This document shows, in pieces, positions 18,560-27,495 of a DNA stretch of 64,000 bases (position 1 is the stretch's first letter; every line of letters starts with the position of its first letter). The notes under the pieces were generated by a model. It saw nothing but the letters and a program-made list of their open reading frames with translations, was not told the origin of the DNA and did no database searches. The stretch spans positions 1,302,001 through 1,366,000 of the forward strand of contig NZ_AP022564.1 in the NCBI RefSeq assembly GCF_010727125.1, given 5' to 3'. Position numbers and translations under genes: made by a program. The DNA comes from Mycolicibacter terrae. Lineage in GTDB: Bacteria > Actinomycetota > Actinomycetes > Mycobacteriales > Mycobacteriaceae.

Positions 18560-18604
18560 ATGCGTCATCTGCTCGTAGTAGCCGGAACCCGCAGCGGGGT
18601 CTGA
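18560..18604 (+). CDS. Predicted regulatory leader peptide rich in Leu/Val codons
   Basis: The 14-codon frame encodes MRHLLVVAGTRSGV and then stops. Two Leu codons are followed by two GTA Val codons, a codon that is rare in this GC-rich genome. That is the arrangement expected for ribosome stalling on scarce charged leucine or valine tRNA. It sits between a predicted promoter and a set of mutually exclusive hairpins upstream of an orphan LeuA regulatory-domain gene. Function is inferred. Confidence 0.6.
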   Translation: MRHLLVVAGTRSGV

Positions 18605-18651
18605 TTCAGACCGACCCCCCGCTGTGGGTCGGAGGCTATTACCCGTCGGTC
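18587..18651 (+). promoter_or_regulatory. Predicted attenuator with mutually exclusive hairpins
   Basis: Hairpin A pairs 18587-18601 (ACCCGCAGCGGGGTC) with 18613-18629, with a small bulge, and includes the leader stop codon. Hairpin B pairs CCGACCC (18611-18617) with GGGTCGG (18626-18632). Hairpin C pairs GACCGAC (18609-18615) with GTCGGTC (18645-18651). All three share 18613-18615, so they exclude one another. No T-run follows, so control may act on Rho-dependent termination or on translation. Confidence 0.5.
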
Positions 18652-18679
18652 ACTCTCCTCGAGCAGAAAAGACCGAGAT

Positions 18680-19147
18680 ATGACCACAGCATCGTTCGCC
18701 GACCAATTCCGGGTTCCGCTCCCACGTGACCTGCGCGAGCAGGCCGCGCGGCTGTCGTGGGACGGCTTCGTCTCCACCTATGGCCGCGCCGCCGGGCCGC
18801 TGACGCTGAGCCGATGGCGCTGCCTGGACGCTGAGCGCCCCGCCGCCCGACTGGGGCCGCAGGGCCGCACCTACCAGGCGAATATCGCCGTCCGCGGCGT
18901 GAACGGCACCTGCACGGCCGCGGCGCCCGGACCGCTGGCCGCGCTCACCACGATGCTGCATGACCGCGGGATCACACTGGAAATCTTGGGTTTCCACCAG
19001 CTTCGGTGCGGGACCGAGACGGCCACGTTCATCCACGGCTCGAACGGGCGCGGTGCGGCGTGGGCCGTCGGCGTTGCGCCCGATGCCGGGTGCTCCGCGC
19101 TGGACGCGGTCATCACCTGTGCCAACCGGTTGCTGACGGCCCGATGA
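18680..19147 (+). CDS. Stand-alone LeuA-type regulatory (dimer) domain protein
   Basis: The 155-residue protein lacks the catalytic TIM barrel of 2-isopropylmalate synthase. Residues about 65-155 match only its C-terminal allosteric domain: VRGVNGTCTAAAPGPLAAL, then GITLEILGFHQLRCG, then AWAVGVAPDAGCSALDAVI. That domain normally binds leucine. The first 60 residues (FADQFRVPLPRDLREQAARL) are not recognised. It may sense leucine, modulate LeuA or homocitrate synthase by forming mixed assemblies, or be a remnant. The leader and hairpins upstream suggest control by branched-chain amino acids. Only a weak ribosome site (GAG) precedes the ATG. Confidence 0.75.
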   Translation: MTTASFADQFRVPLPRDLREQAARLSWDGFVSTYGRAAGPLTLSRWRCLDAERPAARLGPQGRTYQANIAVRGVNGTCTAAAPGPLAALTTMLHDRGITLEILGFHQLRCGTETATFIHGSNGRGAAWAVGVAPDAGCSALDAVITCANRLLTAR

Positions 19148-19157
19148 GACGCGGGAT

Positions 19158-20633
19158 CTAGAGCCGGCGCAACACGATCGGCATACCGTCCATCGGGATC
19201 GGCATACCGCCGTAGTCCCAGCGCGGCTGGTAACCGGGCCGGGCCACGTCCAACCGGTAGCGGCGCAGCATCCGGTGGAGGATGGTCTTGACCTCGAGGC
19301 GCCCGTAGTTCATCCCGATGCACTTGTGCGCGCCGCCGCCGAACGGCGCCCAGGCGTAGCGGTGCTTCTTGTGCTCGGCGCGTGGTTCCAGGAACCGCTC
19401 CGGGTCGAACTGGCGCGGGTTGGTGTAGAGCTCGGGCAGCCAGTGGTTCATGCCCGGCCAGGTGACGACGTTGGTGCCGGCCGGAACATAGTGTCCGAGC
19501 AGCTCGGTGTCGCGCACGGCCTGGCGCATGTTGAACGGCAGCGGGGTGACCAACCGCAGCGACTCGTCCATCACCAGGTCGAGGGTCTCCAGCTTCTCCA
19601 GCGACTCGATGTCCAGCGGTCCGTCGCCGAGCCGCTCCGACTCATCGCGGGCCCGCTCCTGCCACTCCGGGTGCGCGGCCAGGTGGTAGGCCATGGTCGT
19701 CACGGTCGACGTGGTGGTGTCATGCGCGGCCATCATCAGGAAGATCATGTGGTTGACGATGTCTTGGTCGCTGAACGTGTTGCCGTCGTCATCGGCGGTG
19801 TGGCACAGCACCGACAGCATGTCGGCGCCCTCGACGCGCCGGCGTTCGGTGACCCGCTCGGCGAAGTAGGCTTCGAGCACCTTGCGGCCCTGCAGGCCCT
19901 GCCACCATTTGAACGGCGGCACCGCGGTGCGGATGATCGCTCCGCCGGCGCGGGTGGTCTGCTCGAAGGCGTGGTTGACCTTGGTCACCAGCTCGTGGTC
20001 CTCGCCGGGTTCGTGGCCCATGAAAACCACCGCCGCCACGTCGAGCGTGAGTTCCTTGGCCGCGGGGTGAAACAGGAACCGCGCGTCGTCGGTCGGCCAG
20101 TCGGCCACGATCCGGGTGATCACCCGGTCCATGTCCTCGACGTAGCTGGCCAGCCGCGGACGGGTGAACGCCCCTTGCATGATCCGCTTGTGATGCAGGT
20201 GCTCGTCGAAGTCCAGCAGCATCAGGCCGCGGTCGAAGAACGGCCCGATGACCGGGATCCAGCCGGTGGTCGAATAGTCCTTCTGCTTGTTGGTGAAGAT
20301 GGCCTGGGTCGCGTCGGGTCCCAGCGCGACGATCGACGGCAGGATCGGCGACTCGGCGAAGTACACCGGCCCGTACTTGTTGTAGATGTGCAGCGGGAAG
20401 TCCGGCCCCTGGCGGAACATCTCGATGATGTGGCCGAGCAGCGGCAGCCCGGAATCACCCATGATGGGCTTGAGCTCGCTGCCAGGAGGCGGGTCGGCCA
20501 GCGTCTTCTGCTTCCAGTCCACGTTCAACAGCCGCTTCTCGATGGCGCCCATGCCGGGGATGGTGTTGAGCGTCGGGGTGAACCGGCGCCGGGCCTGATC
20601 GAGGAGATACTGCGGGGTGGTCATGGTCGTCAT
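19158..20633 (-). CDS. cyp136: Cytochrome P450 CYP136
   Basis: This 491-residue P450 closely follows M. tuberculosis CYP136 (Rv3059) as I recall it, including the N-terminal YLLDQARRRFTP, DYSTTGWIPVIGPFFDRGLM and the C-terminal QPRWDYGGMPIPMDGMPIV. The I-helix motif is MMAAHDTTTST, the ExxR is DESLRLV and the haem loop is FGGGAHKCIGMNYG. The CYP51-like class and the N-terminus suggest sterol or lipid chemistry; the substrate is unknown. It is divergent from a TetR gene with an inverted repeat between them, so that TetR probably controls it. The 3' end converges on the LeuA-domain gene. Confidence 0.93.
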   Translation of the reverse strand: MTTMTTPQYLLDQARRRFTPTLNTIPGMGAIEKRLLNVDWKQKTLADPPPGSELKPIMGDSGLPLLGHIIEMFRQGPDFPLHIYNKYGPVYFAESPILPSIVALGPDATQAIFTNKQKDYSTTGWIPVIGPFFDRGLMLLDFDEHLHHKRIMQGAFTRPRLASYVEDMDRVITRIVADWPTDDARFLFHPAAKELTLDVAAVVFMGHEPGEDHELVTKVNHAFEQTTRAGGAIIRTAVPPFKWWQGLQGRKVLEAYFAERVTERRRVEGADMLSVLCHTADDDGNTFSDQDIVNHMIFLMMAAHDTTTSTVTTMAYHLAAHPEWQERARDESERLGDGPLDIESLEKLETLDLVMDESLRLVTPLPFNMRQAVRDTELLGHYVPAGTNVVTWPGMNHWLPELYTNPRQFDPERFLEPRAEHKKHRYAWAPFGGGAHKCIGMNYGRLEVKTILHRMLRRYRLDVARPGYQPRWDYGGMPIPMDGMPIVLRRL

Positions 20634-20709
20634 CGGCTGACTACCTCTCGTTCATCGGCTCGAGGCGCGACTGTGGCAACCGTCACGCAACCACATCCTC
20701 AGGTTAAAA

Positions 20710-20723
20710 TTGACGCGTGTCAA
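20710..20723. promoter_or_regulatory. Candidate TetR operator between cyp136 and tetR
   Basis: TTGAC-GCGT-GTCAA is an inverted repeat with 5-base arms. Flanking bases extend it imperfectly to about 12 bases per arm (GTTAAAATTGAC facing GTCAAGTTTGAA). It lies in the divergent promoter region, 38 bases before the TetR start. Confidence 0.5.
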
Positions 20724-20760
20724 GTTTGAATCCGGCGCGGCGTGGTGCAAGGTGCAAAGG

Positions 20761-21423
20761 ATGAGTACCCAGCGCGACGCGGGCGGCCCGGCTACCGACG
20801 ATGCGCCCCAGCGTCGAGGCGACAAACAGCGCCAGGCGATTGTGCAGGCGGTGCGGGAACTGCTGGAGGAAAAGCCGTTCGCGGAGCTGTCGGTCAGCAC
20901 CATCAGCGACCGGGCCGGGGTGGCGCGGTCGGGTTTCTATTTCTACTTCGATTCCAAATACGCCGTACTCGCCCACATCCTCGCCGAGGCGACCCATGAG
21001 CTCGAAGAGCTCACCCACTTCTTCGCCCCGCGTGGCGACGACGAATCCCCGGCGGCCTTCGCGCAGCGCATGGTGGGCAGCGCGGCGGCGGTTTATGCCC
21101 ACAACGACCCGGTGATGTCGGCGTGCAACTTGGCGCGCAACAGCGACGCCGAGATCCGCGAACTGCTCGACGCCCAGATCGACGCGGTGATCAACCAGAT
21201 CGTCGGCGTGGTCAACGACGAGATGGTCGCCGGCACCGCGAACCCGATCAGCGACGACATCCCCGCACTGGTCCGGACGTTGGCGGCCACCACCGGCTTT
21301 ATGCTCTCCGGCGACAGCGCCTTCCTGGGCGCCGACGGCGACGTGCAACGTGGTGTGCGAGTGCTCGAGGCGCTGTGGCGCACCGCGCTGTGGAGCGGTA
21401 GCACGGACGAGGCGCGGGACTGA
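20761..21423 (+). CDS. TetR-family transcriptional regulator (Rv3058c-like)
   Basis: The 220-residue protein has an N-terminal TetR helix-turn-helix (KQRQAIVQAVRELLEEKPFAELSVSTISDRAGVARSGFYFYF in two blocks, about residues 20-65), then a helical ligand domain. Position and type match M. tuberculosis Rv3058c next to cyp136. The ATG at 20761 is chosen over an upstream TTG at 20710, which would place the candidate operator inside the gene. It probably represses cyp136 and possibly the SDR and flavin reductase downstream. Confidence 0.88.
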   Translation: MSTQRDAGGPATDDAPQRRGDKQRQAIVQAVRELLEEKPFAELSVSTISDRAGVARSGFYFYFDSKYAVLAHILAEATHELEELTHFFAPRGDDESPAAFAQRMVGSAAAVYAHNDPVMSACNLARNSDAEIRELLDAQIDAVINQIVGVVNDEMVAGTANPISDDIPALVRTLAATTGFMLSGDSAFLGADGDVQRGVRVLEALWRTALWSGSTDEARD

Positions 21424-21461
21424 ACCGTCCGGGGCCGGTACCGCCGGTATCGTCAGCACCC

Positions 21462-22334
21462 ATGACACGCGTAGCGCAGTACTACCGGGGCAAGCGGTGC
21501 TTCATCACCGGGGCGGCGAGCGGGATCGGTAGGGCCACGGCGCTACGGCTGGCCGAGCTGGGCGCCGAGCTTTATCTGACCGACCGCAACGCCGAAGGAC
21601 TCGCCGAGACCGTCGCCGACGCGCGTGCCCTGGGGGCGCTGGTGCCCGCGCACCGGGTCGTCGATATCGCCGATTACGACGAGGTCGCCGCATTCGGCGC
21701 CGAAATCCACGAGCGGCATGACGCGATGGACATCGTGATGAACATCGCGGGGGTGTCGGCGTGGGGGACCGTCGACCGGTTGACCCACGAGCAGTGGAGC
21801 AAGATGGTCTCGATCAACCTGATGGGCCCGATCCACGTCATCGAGACGTTCCTGCCGCCGATGGTCACCGCCGGCCGGGGCGGACACCTGGTCAACGTGT
21901 CCTCGGCCGCCGGACTGGTCGCGCTGCCGTGGCATGCCGCCTACAGCGCCAGCAAGTACGGGCTGCGCGGGGTGTCGGAGGTGCTGCGCTTCGACCTGGC
22001 GCGACACCGCATCGGGGTGTCGGTGGTGGTCCCCGGCGCGGTGAAGACCCCACTGGTCAACACCGTGGAGATCGCCGGGGTCGACCGTGACGATCCGCAG
22101 GTGCAACGCTGGGTGGGGCGGTTCGCCGGCCACGCGGTGACGCCGGAGAAGGCGGCGGAGAAGATCCTCGCCGGGGTGGCCCGCAACCGTTACCTGGTCT
22201 ACACCTCCGGGGACATCCGGGCGCTCTACGCGTTCAAACGGCTGGCCTGGCTGCCCTACAGCGTGGCGATGCGGCAGGCCAACAAGGTGTTCAGCCGCGC
22301 GCTGCTCCCATCGAAGAAGCCGCTGCCCCGTTAG
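21462..22334 (+). CDS. Short-chain dehydrogenase/reductase (Rv3057c-like)
   Basis: The 290-residue SDR begins MTRVAQYYRGKRCFITGAASGIGRAT, holding the cofactor motif TGAASGIG near residue 17. NIAGVSAWG, the catalytic Ser in NVSSAAGLVALP and YSASKYGLRG (YxxxK) follow. A C-terminal extension of about 50 residues ends in a basic tail (LLPSKKPLPR). That extension is larger than in a minimal SDR and may allow membrane association. The order TetR-SDR-flavin reductase matches the M. tuberculosis Rv3058c-Rv3054c region. It starts 38 bases after the TetR gene. Confidence 0.9.
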   Translation: MTRVAQYYRGKRCFITGAASGIGRATALRLAELGAELYLTDRNAEGLAETVADARALGALVPAHRVVDIADYDEVAAFGAEIHERHDAMDIVMNIAGVSAWGTVDRLTHEQWSKMVSINLMGPIHVIETFLPPMVTAGRGGHLVNVSSAAGLVALPWHAAYSASKYGLRGVSEVLRFDLARHRIGVSVVVPGAVKTPLVNTVEIAGVDRDDPQVQRWVGRFAGHAVTPEKAAEKILAGVARNRYLVYTSGDIRALYAFKRLAWLPYSVAMRQANKVFSRALLPSKKPLPR

Positions 22335-22378
22335 CCCCGTCGGGAATGAATCCGGGCCGGCTCCGGTTCGGCTCAGGC

Positions 22379-22933
22379 ATGACGGTGAATCGGAAACTCA
22401 CGGTGTTGGCGTTGGTGGGAAGCCTGCGCGCGGCATCGGTCAACCGCCAGATCGCGCAGTTGGCGGCCGAGAACGCTCCGGACGGCGTCACGGTGACGGT
22501 CTGTGACGGCCTGGGTGAGTTGCCGTTCTACAACGAGGACCTGGACGATCCCGCGGTGCTACCCGCGGCGGTGACGGCCCTGCGGGCGGCGGCGGCGGAC
22601 GCCGACGCGGCCCTGGTCATCACCCCGGAGTACAACGGCACCATCCCGGCGGTGCTCAAGAACGCCATCGACTGGCTGTCGCGGCCGTTCGGCGACGGTG
22701 CACTGAAGGGCAAGCCGTTGGTGGTGATCGGGGCGGCGCTGGGCCGCTACGGCGGGGTGTGGGCGCACGACGAGACCCGCAAGTCCTTCGGTATCGCCGG
22801 GCCGCGGGTGGTCGAGGAGATCAAGTTGTCGGTGCCCATCGGCACGCTGGGCGGCAAACATCCCCGCGAGCACGCACAGCTGGTCTCCGACGTGGGCGAC
22901 GTGATCGCGAAATTGGCCGCCGAGGTGGGCTGA
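22379..22933 (+). CDS. NAD(P)H-dependent FMN reductase (Rv3054c-like)
   Basis: The 184-residue flavodoxin-fold protein has the FMN-phosphate loop LVGSLRAASVNRQ at the start and ITPEYNGTIPAVLKNAIDWLSRP in the middle, the signature of NADPH-dependent FMN/azo reductases. The ATG at 22379 gives the same length as I recall for Rv3054c. An upstream ATG at 22346 would add 11 unconserved residues. It could supply reduced flavin or act in quinone reduction. Directly upstream of the nrdHIE control region. Confidence 0.88.
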   Translation: MTVNRKLTVLALVGSLRAASVNRQIAQLAAENAPDGVTVTVCDGLGELPFYNEDLDDPAVLPAAVTALRAAAADADAALVITPEYNGTIPAVLKNAIDWLSRPFGDGALKGKPLVVIGAALGRYGGVWAHDETRKSFGIAGPRVVEEIKLSVPIGTLGGKHPREHAQLVSDVGDVIAKLAAEVG

Positions 22934-23109
22934 ACCGCCCCGGCCGAGGCTTTGCTGGGAAGCGGTCGCAGGCCCGGCGCCGGGGAGTCGTTGTCGGTGT
23001 CCGGTGGTAGACCTGTCGCTATGAGCACTCGGCATGAATTTTGTGACGTGCGACACGCCGGGGCGGGCACCGCCGCGGGCTTACAACCAGCGAATTTCAA
23101 GAATGTTGT

Positions 23110-23157
23110 TCGGAACATCTTGTATGACTTCTCAAGGACACCCACTAGGTGTAGTGT
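23110..23157. promoter_or_regulatory. Paired NrdR-like boxes upstream of nrdHIE
   Basis: Box 2 (23142-23157) contains CACTA-GGTG-TAGTG, a perfect inverted repeat close to the NrdR consensus (about ACACTATATATTGTGT). A weaker box 1 (23110-23125) lies exactly 32 bases upstream, the usual three-helical-turn NrdR spacing. They sit in the 400-base gap 22934-23333; in the rest of it I see no gene. A TGTTC-G-GAACA palindrome overlaps box 1. Confidence 0.6.
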
Positions 23158-23333
23158 TTCACGTACCGACAGACCCCGGATCGCCCGGCTGACCGGACTG
23201 CGGCGAACAGCATCGATTCGGTGCCCGGAGCTGCGGTGGAAGCGGGAAATCCAAGGCCTTGGCGGTCCGTTGAAAGTAGTACCTGATCCGTCATCTGTTC
23301 GTTGCCGACGATTCGCTGAGGAGTCTGCCGCCC

Positions 23334-23573
23334 ATGAGCATCACCGTTTACACCAAGCCCGCGTGCGTGCAGTGCAACGCCACCTACAAGGCGCTGGACA
23401 ACCAGGGCATCGCCTACGAGACCGTCGACATCACGCTCGACTCCGAGGCGCGGGACTACGTGATGGCGCTGGGTTACCTGCAGGCACCGGTCGTCGTCGC
23501 CGGCGACGAGCACTGGTCGGGTTTTCGGCCGGACCGCATCAAGGCGTTGGCGCGGACCGCTATCAGCGCGTAA
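23334..23573 (+). CDS. nrdH: Glutaredoxin-like NrdH redoxin
   Basis: NrdH re-reduces the class Ib ribonucleotide reductase NrdE, itself being reduced by thioredoxin reductase. The 79-residue protein has the active-site CVQC (residues 11-14) in YTKPACVQCNAT, the YLQAPVVV cis-Pro loop and the WSGFRPDRI tail typical of NrdH. GAGGAG lies about 10 bases before the ATG. First gene of nrdH-nrdI-nrdE, with NrdR boxes about 180-220 bases upstream, which implies a long untranslated leader. Confidence 0.95.
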   Translation: MSITVYTKPACVQCNATYKALDNQGIAYETVDITLDSEARDYVMALGYLQAPVVVAGDEHWSGFRPDRIKALARTAISA

Positions 23574-23628
23574 TCGGCCGCCCGGTGGGGTACCGGTGGA
23601 GTCTGACTGAGAACTGAAGGGGGTCGCC

Positions 23629-24096
23629 GTGTCTGCGGATTGTGAATGCAGCCTGGTGTATTTCTCCTCGGTGTCGGAGAACACCCACCGCTTCGTGCAG
23701 AAACTGCAACTGCCGGCCATCCGGATTCCGCTGCATGGGCGCATCGAGGTGGACCATCCCTACGTGCTGGTGCTGCCGACCTACGGCGGTGGCCGTGGGA
23801 CACCGAACATCGCCGATGACGCAGCGGGCGGGTACGTGCCCAAGCAGGTCATCGCCTTTTTGAACAACGAACACAACCGGGGTCTGCTGCGCGGCGTGAT
23901 CGCCGCGGGCAACACCAACTTCGGTGCGGAATTCTGCTATGCCGGCGACGTCATCGCCCGCAAGTGCGGGGTGCCGTACCTGTACCGATTCGAATTGATG
24001 GGAACCGACGAGGACGTGCAAGCCGTCCGCGCGGGCTTAGCTGATTTCTGGAAGGACGAGGCATGCCACCTACCGTTGCAACTGCAGAGCAGGTAG
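23629..24096 (+). CDS. nrdI: NrdI flavodoxin-like protein of class Ib ribonucleotide reductase
   Basis: NrdI supplies the oxidant that builds the dimanganese-tyrosyl radical cofactor of NrdF. The 155-residue protein shows the family's [21 protein letters not shown]-binding start, [10 protein letters not shown] and [19 protein letters not shown]. The start is GTG at 23629, with GGGGG about 6 bases upstream. Its 3' end overlaps nrdE by 34 bases in another frame, indicating coupled translation. Confidence 0.94.
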   Translation: MSADCECSLVYFSSVSENTHRFVQKLQLPAIRIPLHGRIEVDHPYVLVLPTYGGGRGTPNIADDAAGGYVPKQVIAFLNNEHNRGLLRGVIAAGNTNFGAEFCYAGDVIARKCGVPYLYRFELMGTDEDVQAVRAGLADFWKDEACHLPLQLQSR

Positions 24097-26234
24097 CCGA
24101 AACCAACCGCGGTGTTCCGGTGGGCGAGCTGGATTTCCACGCGCTCAACGCGATGCTCAACCTGTATGACAGTGACGGCAAGATCCAGTTCGACAAGGAT
24201 GTGCTGGCCGCCCGTCAGTACTTCCTGGAGCACGTCAACCAGAACACGGTGTTCTTCCACAACCAGGACGAGAAGCTGGACTACCTGGTCCAGAAGGACT
24301 ACTACGAGCGCGAGGTGCTCGACCAGTACTCGCGCAACTTCGTCAAGTCGCTGCTGGATCGGGCCTACGCCAAGAAGTTCCGGTTTCCGACATTCCTGGG
24401 CGCGTTCAAGTACTACACCTCCTACACGCTGAAAACCTTCGACGGAAAGCGCTATCTGGAACGGTTCGAGGACCGGGTGTGCATGGTGGCGCTGACCCTG
24501 GCCGCCGGTGACACCAAGCTGGCGGAGCAACTGGTCGACGAGATCATCGACGGCCGGTTCCAGCCGGCCACCCCGACGTTTTTGAACTCCGGCAAGAAGC
24601 AGCGCGGCGAGGCGGTCAGCTGCTTCCTTTTGCGCATCGAGGACAACATGGAGTCGATCGGCCGCTCGATCAACTCCGCGCTGCAGCTGTCCAAGCGGGG
24701 CGGGGGAGTGGCGTTGCTGCTGAGCAACATTCGCGAGCATGGCGCCCCGATCAAGAACATCGAGAATCAGTCCTCCGGGGTCATCCCGATCATGAAGTTG
24801 CTGGAGGACTCGTTCTCCTACGCCAACCAGCTCGGTGCCCGCCAGGGCGCCGGTGCGGTGTACCTGCACGCCCACCACCCGGACATCTACCGGTTCCTGG
24901 ACACCAAACGGGAGAACGCCGACGAGAAGATCCGGATCAAGACGCTGAGCCTGGGCGTGGTGATCCCCGACATCACCTTCGAGCTGGCCAAGAAGAACGA
25001 GGACATGTACCTGTTCTCGCCCTATGACGTCGAGCGGTTCTACGGGGTGCCGTTCGCCGACATCTCGGTCAGCGAGAAGTACTACGAGATGGTTGACAAC
25101 TCGGCGATCCGCAAGACCAAGATCAAGGCGCGCGAGTTCTTCCAGACCCTGGCCGAGCTGCAGTTCGAGTCCGGCTATCCCTACGTCATGTTCGAAGACA
25201 CCGTCAACCGGGCCAATCCCATCGAAGGCAAGATCACCCACTCGAACCTGTGCTCGGAGATCCTGCAGGTCTCTACGCCGTCGGTGTTCAACGAGGACCT
25301 GACCTACGCCAAGGTGGGCAAGGACATCTCCTGCAACCTGGGCTCGCTCAACATCGCCAAGGCGATGGACTCGCCCGACTTCGCCCAGACCATCGAGGTC
25401 GCCATCCGGGCGCTCACCGCGGTGAGCGATCAGACTCACATCTGGTCGGTGCCGTCGATCGAACAGGGCAACAACGAGTCGCACGCCATCGGGCTGGGCC
25501 AGATGAACCTGCACGGTTACCTGGCCCGGGAGTGCATCCACTACGGCTCCGAAGAGGGCATCGACTTCACCAACATCTACTTCTACACCGTGCTCTATCA
25601 CGCGCTGCGTGCGTCGAATCGTCTTGCGCTGGAACGCGGTCAGGCGTTCGCGGGATTCGACAAATCCAAGTACGCATCCGGGGAGTTCTTCGACAAGTAC
25701 CTCAACGAGGTGTGGGAACCCAAGACGGTCAAGGTGCGCCAGCTCTTCGCCGACGCCGGTATCCGGATCCCAGACCAAAGCGATTGGCAACGACTGAAGG
25801 AATCTGTTCAGGCACACGGCATCTACAACCAGAACCTGCAGGCCGTTCCGCCGACCGGGTCGATCTCCTACATCAACCACTCGACGAGTTCGATCCACCC
25901 GATCGTGTCGAGGATCGAGATCCGCAAGGAAGGCAAGATCGGCCGGGTCTACTACCCGGCGCCGTACATGACCAACGACAACCTGGAGTACTACCAGGAC
26001 GCCTACGAGATCGGCTATGAGAAGGTCATCGACACCTACGCCGCGGCCACCCAGCATGTGGACCAGGGGTTGAGCCTGACGCTGTTCTTCAAGGACACCG
26101 CCAGCACCCGCGACGTGAACAAGGCGCAGATCTACGCCTGGCGCAAGGGAATCAAGACGCTGTACTACATCCGGCTGCGCCAGATGGCGCTGGAGGGCAC
26201 CGAGGTCGAGGGCTGCGTGTCCTGCATGCTGTAG
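24063..26234 (+). CDS. nrdE: Class Ib ribonucleoside-diphosphate reductase, large subunit
   Basis: NrdE reduces all four ribonucleoside diphosphates. The 723-residue protein has the active-site region [22 protein letters not shown] with its Cys, the central [13 protein letters not shown] and [11 protein letters not shown] blocks, [14 protein letters not shown], and the C-terminal redox pair in EGCVSCML that docks NrdH. There is no N-terminal ATP cone, as expected for class Ib. The ATG at 24063 lies inside the end of nrdI with GGAAGGA upstream. The radical subunit gene nrdF2 is about 13 kb away at 39328, with a similar control region. Confidence 0.97.
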   Translation: MPPTVATAEQVAETNRGVPVGELDFHALNAMLNLYDSDGKIQFDKDVLAARQYFLEHVNQNTVFFHNQDEKLDYLVQKDYYEREVLDQYSRNFVKSLLDRAYAKKFRFPTFLGAFKYYTSYTLKTFDGKRYLERFEDRVCMVALTLAAGDTKLAEQLVDEIIDGRFQPATPTFLNSGKKQRGEAVSCFLLRIEDNMESIGRSINSALQLSKRGGGVALLLSNIREHGAPIKNIENQSSGVIPIMKLLEDSFSYANQLGARQGAGAVYLHAHHPDIYRFLDTKRENADEKIRIKTLSLGVVIPDITFELAKKNEDMYLFSPYDVERFYGVPFADISVSEKYYEMVDNSAIRKTKIKAREFFQTLAELQFESGYPYVMFEDTVNRANPIEGKITHSNLCSEILQVSTPSVFNEDLTYAKVGKDISCNLGSLNIAKAMDSPDFAQTIEVAIRALTAVSDQTHIWSVPSIEQGNNESHAIGLGQMNLHGYLARECIHYGSEEGIDFTNIYFYTVLYHALRASNRLALERGQAFAGFDKSKYASGEFFDKYLNEVWEPKTVKVRQLFADAGIRIPDQSDWQRLKESVQAHGIYNQNLQAVPPTGSISYINHSTSSIHPIVSRIEIRKEGKIGRVYYPAPYMTNDNLEYYQDAYEIGYEKVIDTYAAATQHVDQGLSLTLFFKDTASTRDVNKAQIYAWRKGIKTLYYIRLRQMALEGTEVEGCVSCML

Positions 26235-26251
26235 GGCAGTTCGAGCCCAGT

Positions 26252-26288
26252 AGCAGGCCAGGGACAACATTCCCTGGCCTGCTTCTTT
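26252..26288 (+). terminator. Terminator of the nrdHIE operon
   Basis: A perfect 13-base stem (AGCAGGCCAGGGA at 26252-26264 with its complement at 26271-26283), a 6-base loop and a short T-rich tail TCTTTG, 17 bases after the nrdE stop. Confidence 0.85.
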
Positions 26289-26361
26289 GTGTGGAGGCGG
26301 TCTGAATGACGGGCAGACCGTCGCAACGCTCACCCGTACCGGCGTGGTTAGGGTGGGCGGC

Positions 26362-26745
26362 GTGACCCGGATCAGACCGTTCCTCATGTTCCAGGGCGGC
26401 ACCGCCGCCGCCGCGATCGAGATGTACCTGGCTGCGTTCCCGGGCGCCTCGGTGGTGTCCTCGACGCCGCACCCCGACCCGGTTACCGGCATCATGCTGG
26501 CCGAGCTCGACCTGGCCGGGCTGCGTGTGCTGGTCAGCGACAGCGCGGTCAAGCACAGCTTCGACTTCACCCCGTCGAGCTCGCTGTTCGTCGACGTCGC
26601 CGACCGCGCGGAGCTGGAACGGCTGGTGGCAGAGTTGGGGGAGGGCGGCGCCACGCTGATGCCGCTCGGCGACTACGGCTTCTCCACCGCCTTCGCCTGG
26701 GTCAACGACCGATTCGGGGTGTCCTGGCAGCTCAACCTGCCCTGA
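26362..26745 (+). CDS. VOC-family (PhnB/glyoxalase-like) protein
   Basis: The 127-residue protein matches the PhnB-like branch of the vicinal-oxygen-chelate superfamily: IRPFLMFQGGTAAAAIEMYLA at the start, MLAELDLAGLRVLVSDS mid-protein and the C-terminal FAWVNDRFGVSWQLNL. These are often annotated as 3-demethylubiquinone methyltransferase-like, but most are uncharacterised metal-binding dimers. The GTG at 26362 is chosen because the domain begins there and AGGGTGGG lies upstream. Convergent with the HxlR gene. Confidence 0.8.
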   Translation: MTRIRPFLMFQGGTAAAAIEMYLAAFPGASVVSSTPHPDPVTGIMLAELDLAGLRVLVSDSAVKHSFDFTPSSSLFVDVADRAELERLVAELGEGGATLMPLGDYGFSTAFAWVNDRFGVSWQLNLP

Positions 26746-26752
26746 GCGATAT

Positions 26753-27427
26753 TCAGGCCGGCCGGGGAACCGAGGCAGCTCTGCCCTGCCCGATCCAGGT
26801 GGGGATGGCTCGGCGCACCTCGGTGGGTCCCGACAGTGCGACACTGCCGTCGTGCATGGCATGTGACCAACCGAGGTCGCCACGCCAGATCCGGGTCAGG
26901 ATCCGCAGGCTGGTATCGACAGTGCCGGTCACCTCGTAACCTGGGTCGAAGTCGCACACCTCGGCTTCGCCGTTGGCGACCACCAGCCACCACCGTGACG
27001 CCTTGGCCGCCACTCCGCCGAGAATGAATTCGAGCGTGGTGCGTGACCGCGGCCAGGCACCGATCGGGATGGTGCGGCGGATATCCCAGAACAATAGGTG
27101 GGGGTCGAGGTCGGCGTCGCCGAGGTCGCTGATCCAACGCACCCCCCACGAGGTGAGCGCCTCTACCGCACCGGCCAGATCCTGTCCGCAAGCCGTGAGC
27201 GAATACGTTGCACGGCCGTCGATTTCGGTGCGCTCGACCACGCCGGCGCGGACAAGCGACTTGAGCCGATTGGAGAGCAGCGCCGGTGACATCTTGGGTA
27301 CGCCACGGCGCAGATCGTTGAAGTGAGTGCTGCCGAGCAGTAGCTCCCGCACCACCAGCAATGTCCAGCGTTCGTCGAGCAGCTCCATGGCCTTGGCCAT
27401 GGGGCAGAACTGGTTGTATCCCGGCAT
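26753..27427 (-). CDS. HxlR-family winged-helix regulator with C-terminal domain
   Basis: The 224-residue protein has the HxlR domain in residues 1-95: QFCPMAKAMELLDERWTLLVVRELL, with the conserved Cys near residue 8, then HFNDLRRGVPKMSPALLSNRL. About 110 further residues resemble the SCP2-like extension of mycobacterial HxlR proteins. The Cys is a possible redox or aldehyde sensor, as in related regulators. The ATG at 27427 has GAAAGG 8 bases upstream. Divergent from a methyltransferase gene, which it may control through the TACAG/CTGTA site. Confidence 0.85.
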   Translation of the reverse strand: MPGYNQFCPMAKAMELLDERWTLLVVRELLLGSTHFNDLRRGVPKMSPALLSNRLKSLVRAGVVERTEIDGRATYSLTACGQDLAGAVEALTSWGVRWISDLGDADLDPHLLFWDIRRTIPIGAWPRSRTTLEFILGGVAAKASRWWLVVANGEAEVCDFDPGYEVTGTVDTSLRILTRIWRGDLGWSHAMHDGSVALSGPTEVRRAIPTWIGQGRAASVPRPA

Positions 27428-27482
27428 CTGCGTACCTTTCGTGGATCGCCCGAATCTATGGTCTCGCAGCCGGCCTGCCCAG

Positions 27483-27495
27483 TACAGGTTCTGTA
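27483..27495. promoter_or_regulatory. Candidate HxlR operator
   Basis: TACAG-GTT-CTGTA is a perfect inverted repeat in the 153-base divergent region between the HxlR gene and the methyltransferase. A further TACAG half-site follows at 27506-27510. The assignment to HxlR rests on position only. Confidence 0.4.

Noticed and set aside
23937..26654. 905-residue minus-strand frame
   Set aside because: It is the antisense shadow of nrdE; the composition is biased, with no domain pattern, while nrdE is conserved throughout.
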